NCBI GenBank assembly: GCA_029213145.1
Contig: JARGNK010000022.1
Location: 14,917 to 70,601 of the forward strand
Reading direction: 5' to 3'
From: Rubripirellula sp.
GTDB lineage: Bacteria > Planctomycetota > Planctomycetia > Pirellulales > Pirellulaceae
DNA length: 55,685 bases
Position numbers and translations under genes: made by a program. The notes beneath the pieces are model-generated. The model made no database searches. It was not told the DNA's origin and saw only the letters and a program-made list of their open reading frames with translations. Positions 54,713 to 55,685 of this stretch are shown piece after piece (position 1 is the first letter of the stretch; every line of letters begins with the position of its first letter).

Positions 54713-55685
54713 ATGCAGGTCAGCTTCGATCCGACCCAACGCGGCACGCCTGTCGAACGGACCCTGACGCTTCGCAACACATCCAATCAACCCCTGTCGA
54801 TCGAATCGGTCCGAGAGTTACCAGCAAGCTTCGAATTGGTGGACTTCGCACCACGCTACCTGGCACCTGGGGAATCGATACCACTGCAGATCAAGCAGAC
54901 TGCCGTCGATGTTGGGGTGTTCACCGGAACGCTGTCGCTTGCGACGAGCGACCCTCGCCGACCGATTGTCGAGATCGATCTGAGCAGCGAAGTGGTCAGT
55001 CGTGCCTTGGTGCTGGATGATCGAGACGAACGATTCGAGAAGAGCGGCTTGCTGATCAGTCTGACCAATCCCTACAAAGATTGGCACGACTCCACGATTC
55101 GCATGGTGCCAACTCCTCGTCTTCCGAGTGAGGGTGCCTGGGTGATCGGGGGCTTGGATGCGGGCACTTATTCGATCGGTGTGACGTGGCAACCGATGAC
55201 CAACAGTGCTTCGAACATTCCCGTGACGGTTTCGGGTGGTGGAAATTCGGTGACTGGTCGTATCGATCAAACGACACCGCCAGCGTTCCAGCCGGGCGTC
55301 TACGGCGATCGCGGAAGTGATTGGATCGACGCGGTAGTCGACTACGAATACTCCGGTGATGGTCCGCTTCGGATCGCGATGGGGAACTTCGATATCGTCG
55401 GAAAACGAGTCGTGATCGATGCGATCCGCGTTGAGCGAACTGACAGCGAAGCGCAAATCCCGATCGGCCCTCTCCCTGGGGATAGCCTGATCGTGCTTCG
55501 TCACAACAACGTCCTTCCGGCCGACACGAATATCGACGGTGAGGTGACCCCGCTCGATGCCCTGCTGGTGATCAATACCTTGGGAACGATGGACGATTCT
55601 TCGGACTCACTCGATAGCGATCGAATCACACTGACCGATGTCAACCGAGACGGACAGGTCACGGCGCTTGATGCGTTGCAAGTGA
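54713..55685 (+). pseudogene. Fragment of a dockerin-ended surface protein, start missing, runs off the window
   Basis: From ATG 54713 the frame stays open to the last base. It has no signal peptide and no ribosome-binding site, and it begins inside an ASPM/SPD-2/Hydin-like Ig domain (MQVSFDPTQRGTPVERTLTL). Two dockerin EF-hand loops follow: D-T-N-I-D-G-E-V-T-P-L-D (from 55523) and D-V-N-R-D-G-Q-V-T-A-L-D (from 55637). Proteins of this type are large, exported and built of repeats in Planctomycetes, so this is most likely a 5'-truncated copy. It is in the same frame as the BON-barrel gene, after its TAA, so a single reading frame broken by one stop cannot be fully excluded. GC content is visibly higher than in the preceding genes. 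Confidence 0.6.

Overview
The window comes from a planctomycete, most likely of the Pirellulaceae (Rhodopirellula-type). The evidence is lineage-typical gene families: PVC haem-binding/dehydrogenase, DUF1549/DUF1553 and DUF1501 proteins, a dockerin-ended surface protein, 'MTNPYETP'-type membrane protein starts, moderate GC and weak Shine-Dalgarno sites. No species is claimed.

Left part (1-35.1 kb), ordinary chromosome. A membrane-protein gene cut by the window edge overlaps a 2243-residue envelope protein. Next comes a one-direction catabolic block: haem-binding dehydrogenase, DUF1549/1553, DUF1501 and Gfo/Idh/MocA oxidoreductase. Then follow a DUF5722 glycosidase-like protein, endonuclease III, a membrane protein, glutamate 5-kinase (proB), an amidophosphoribosyltransferase (purF-like), a divergent CinA-like protein, a glycerol operon glpK-glpD-glpF, a Ser/Thr kinase with a C-terminal membrane anchor, and a 1992-residue alpha-2-macroglobulin with an intact thioester motif.

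Middle part (35.5-42.3 kb), a mobile-element graveyard that starts at tRNA-Leu(CAA). Directly after the tRNA and its terminator is the C-terminal scrap of a tyrosine recombinase. Then come an IS66 element with readable inverted repeats and a near-perfect 8-bp target duplication, a sapC-like gene, a frameshifted IS256-type transposase, a long near-perfect palindrome, a group II intron reverse-transcriptase remnant, and a truncated IS3 element. Several broken transposase genes carry short tandem duplications.

Right part (43.0-54.7 kb), the most interesting region. Five same-strand genes (47649-54667) encode a MamK-like actin, a one-pass membrane protein with a predicted coiled coil, an outer-membrane barrel of FapF/'transporter' type on a long anchored linker, a C39-type cysteine peptidase (FapD-like), and a BON-domain barrel protein. 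Beside them sit a second anchored barrel with a ten-cysteine insertion and three small secreted proteins. Those three share one signature after the signal peptide: a VRGxG motif and, exactly 21 residues later, a DPxTGS-like motif. I infer a planctomycete export system, related to the functional-amyloid (Fap) machinery, with the three small proteins as candidate substrates.

The last kilobase is a 5'-truncated dockerin-type surface protein fragment running off the window.
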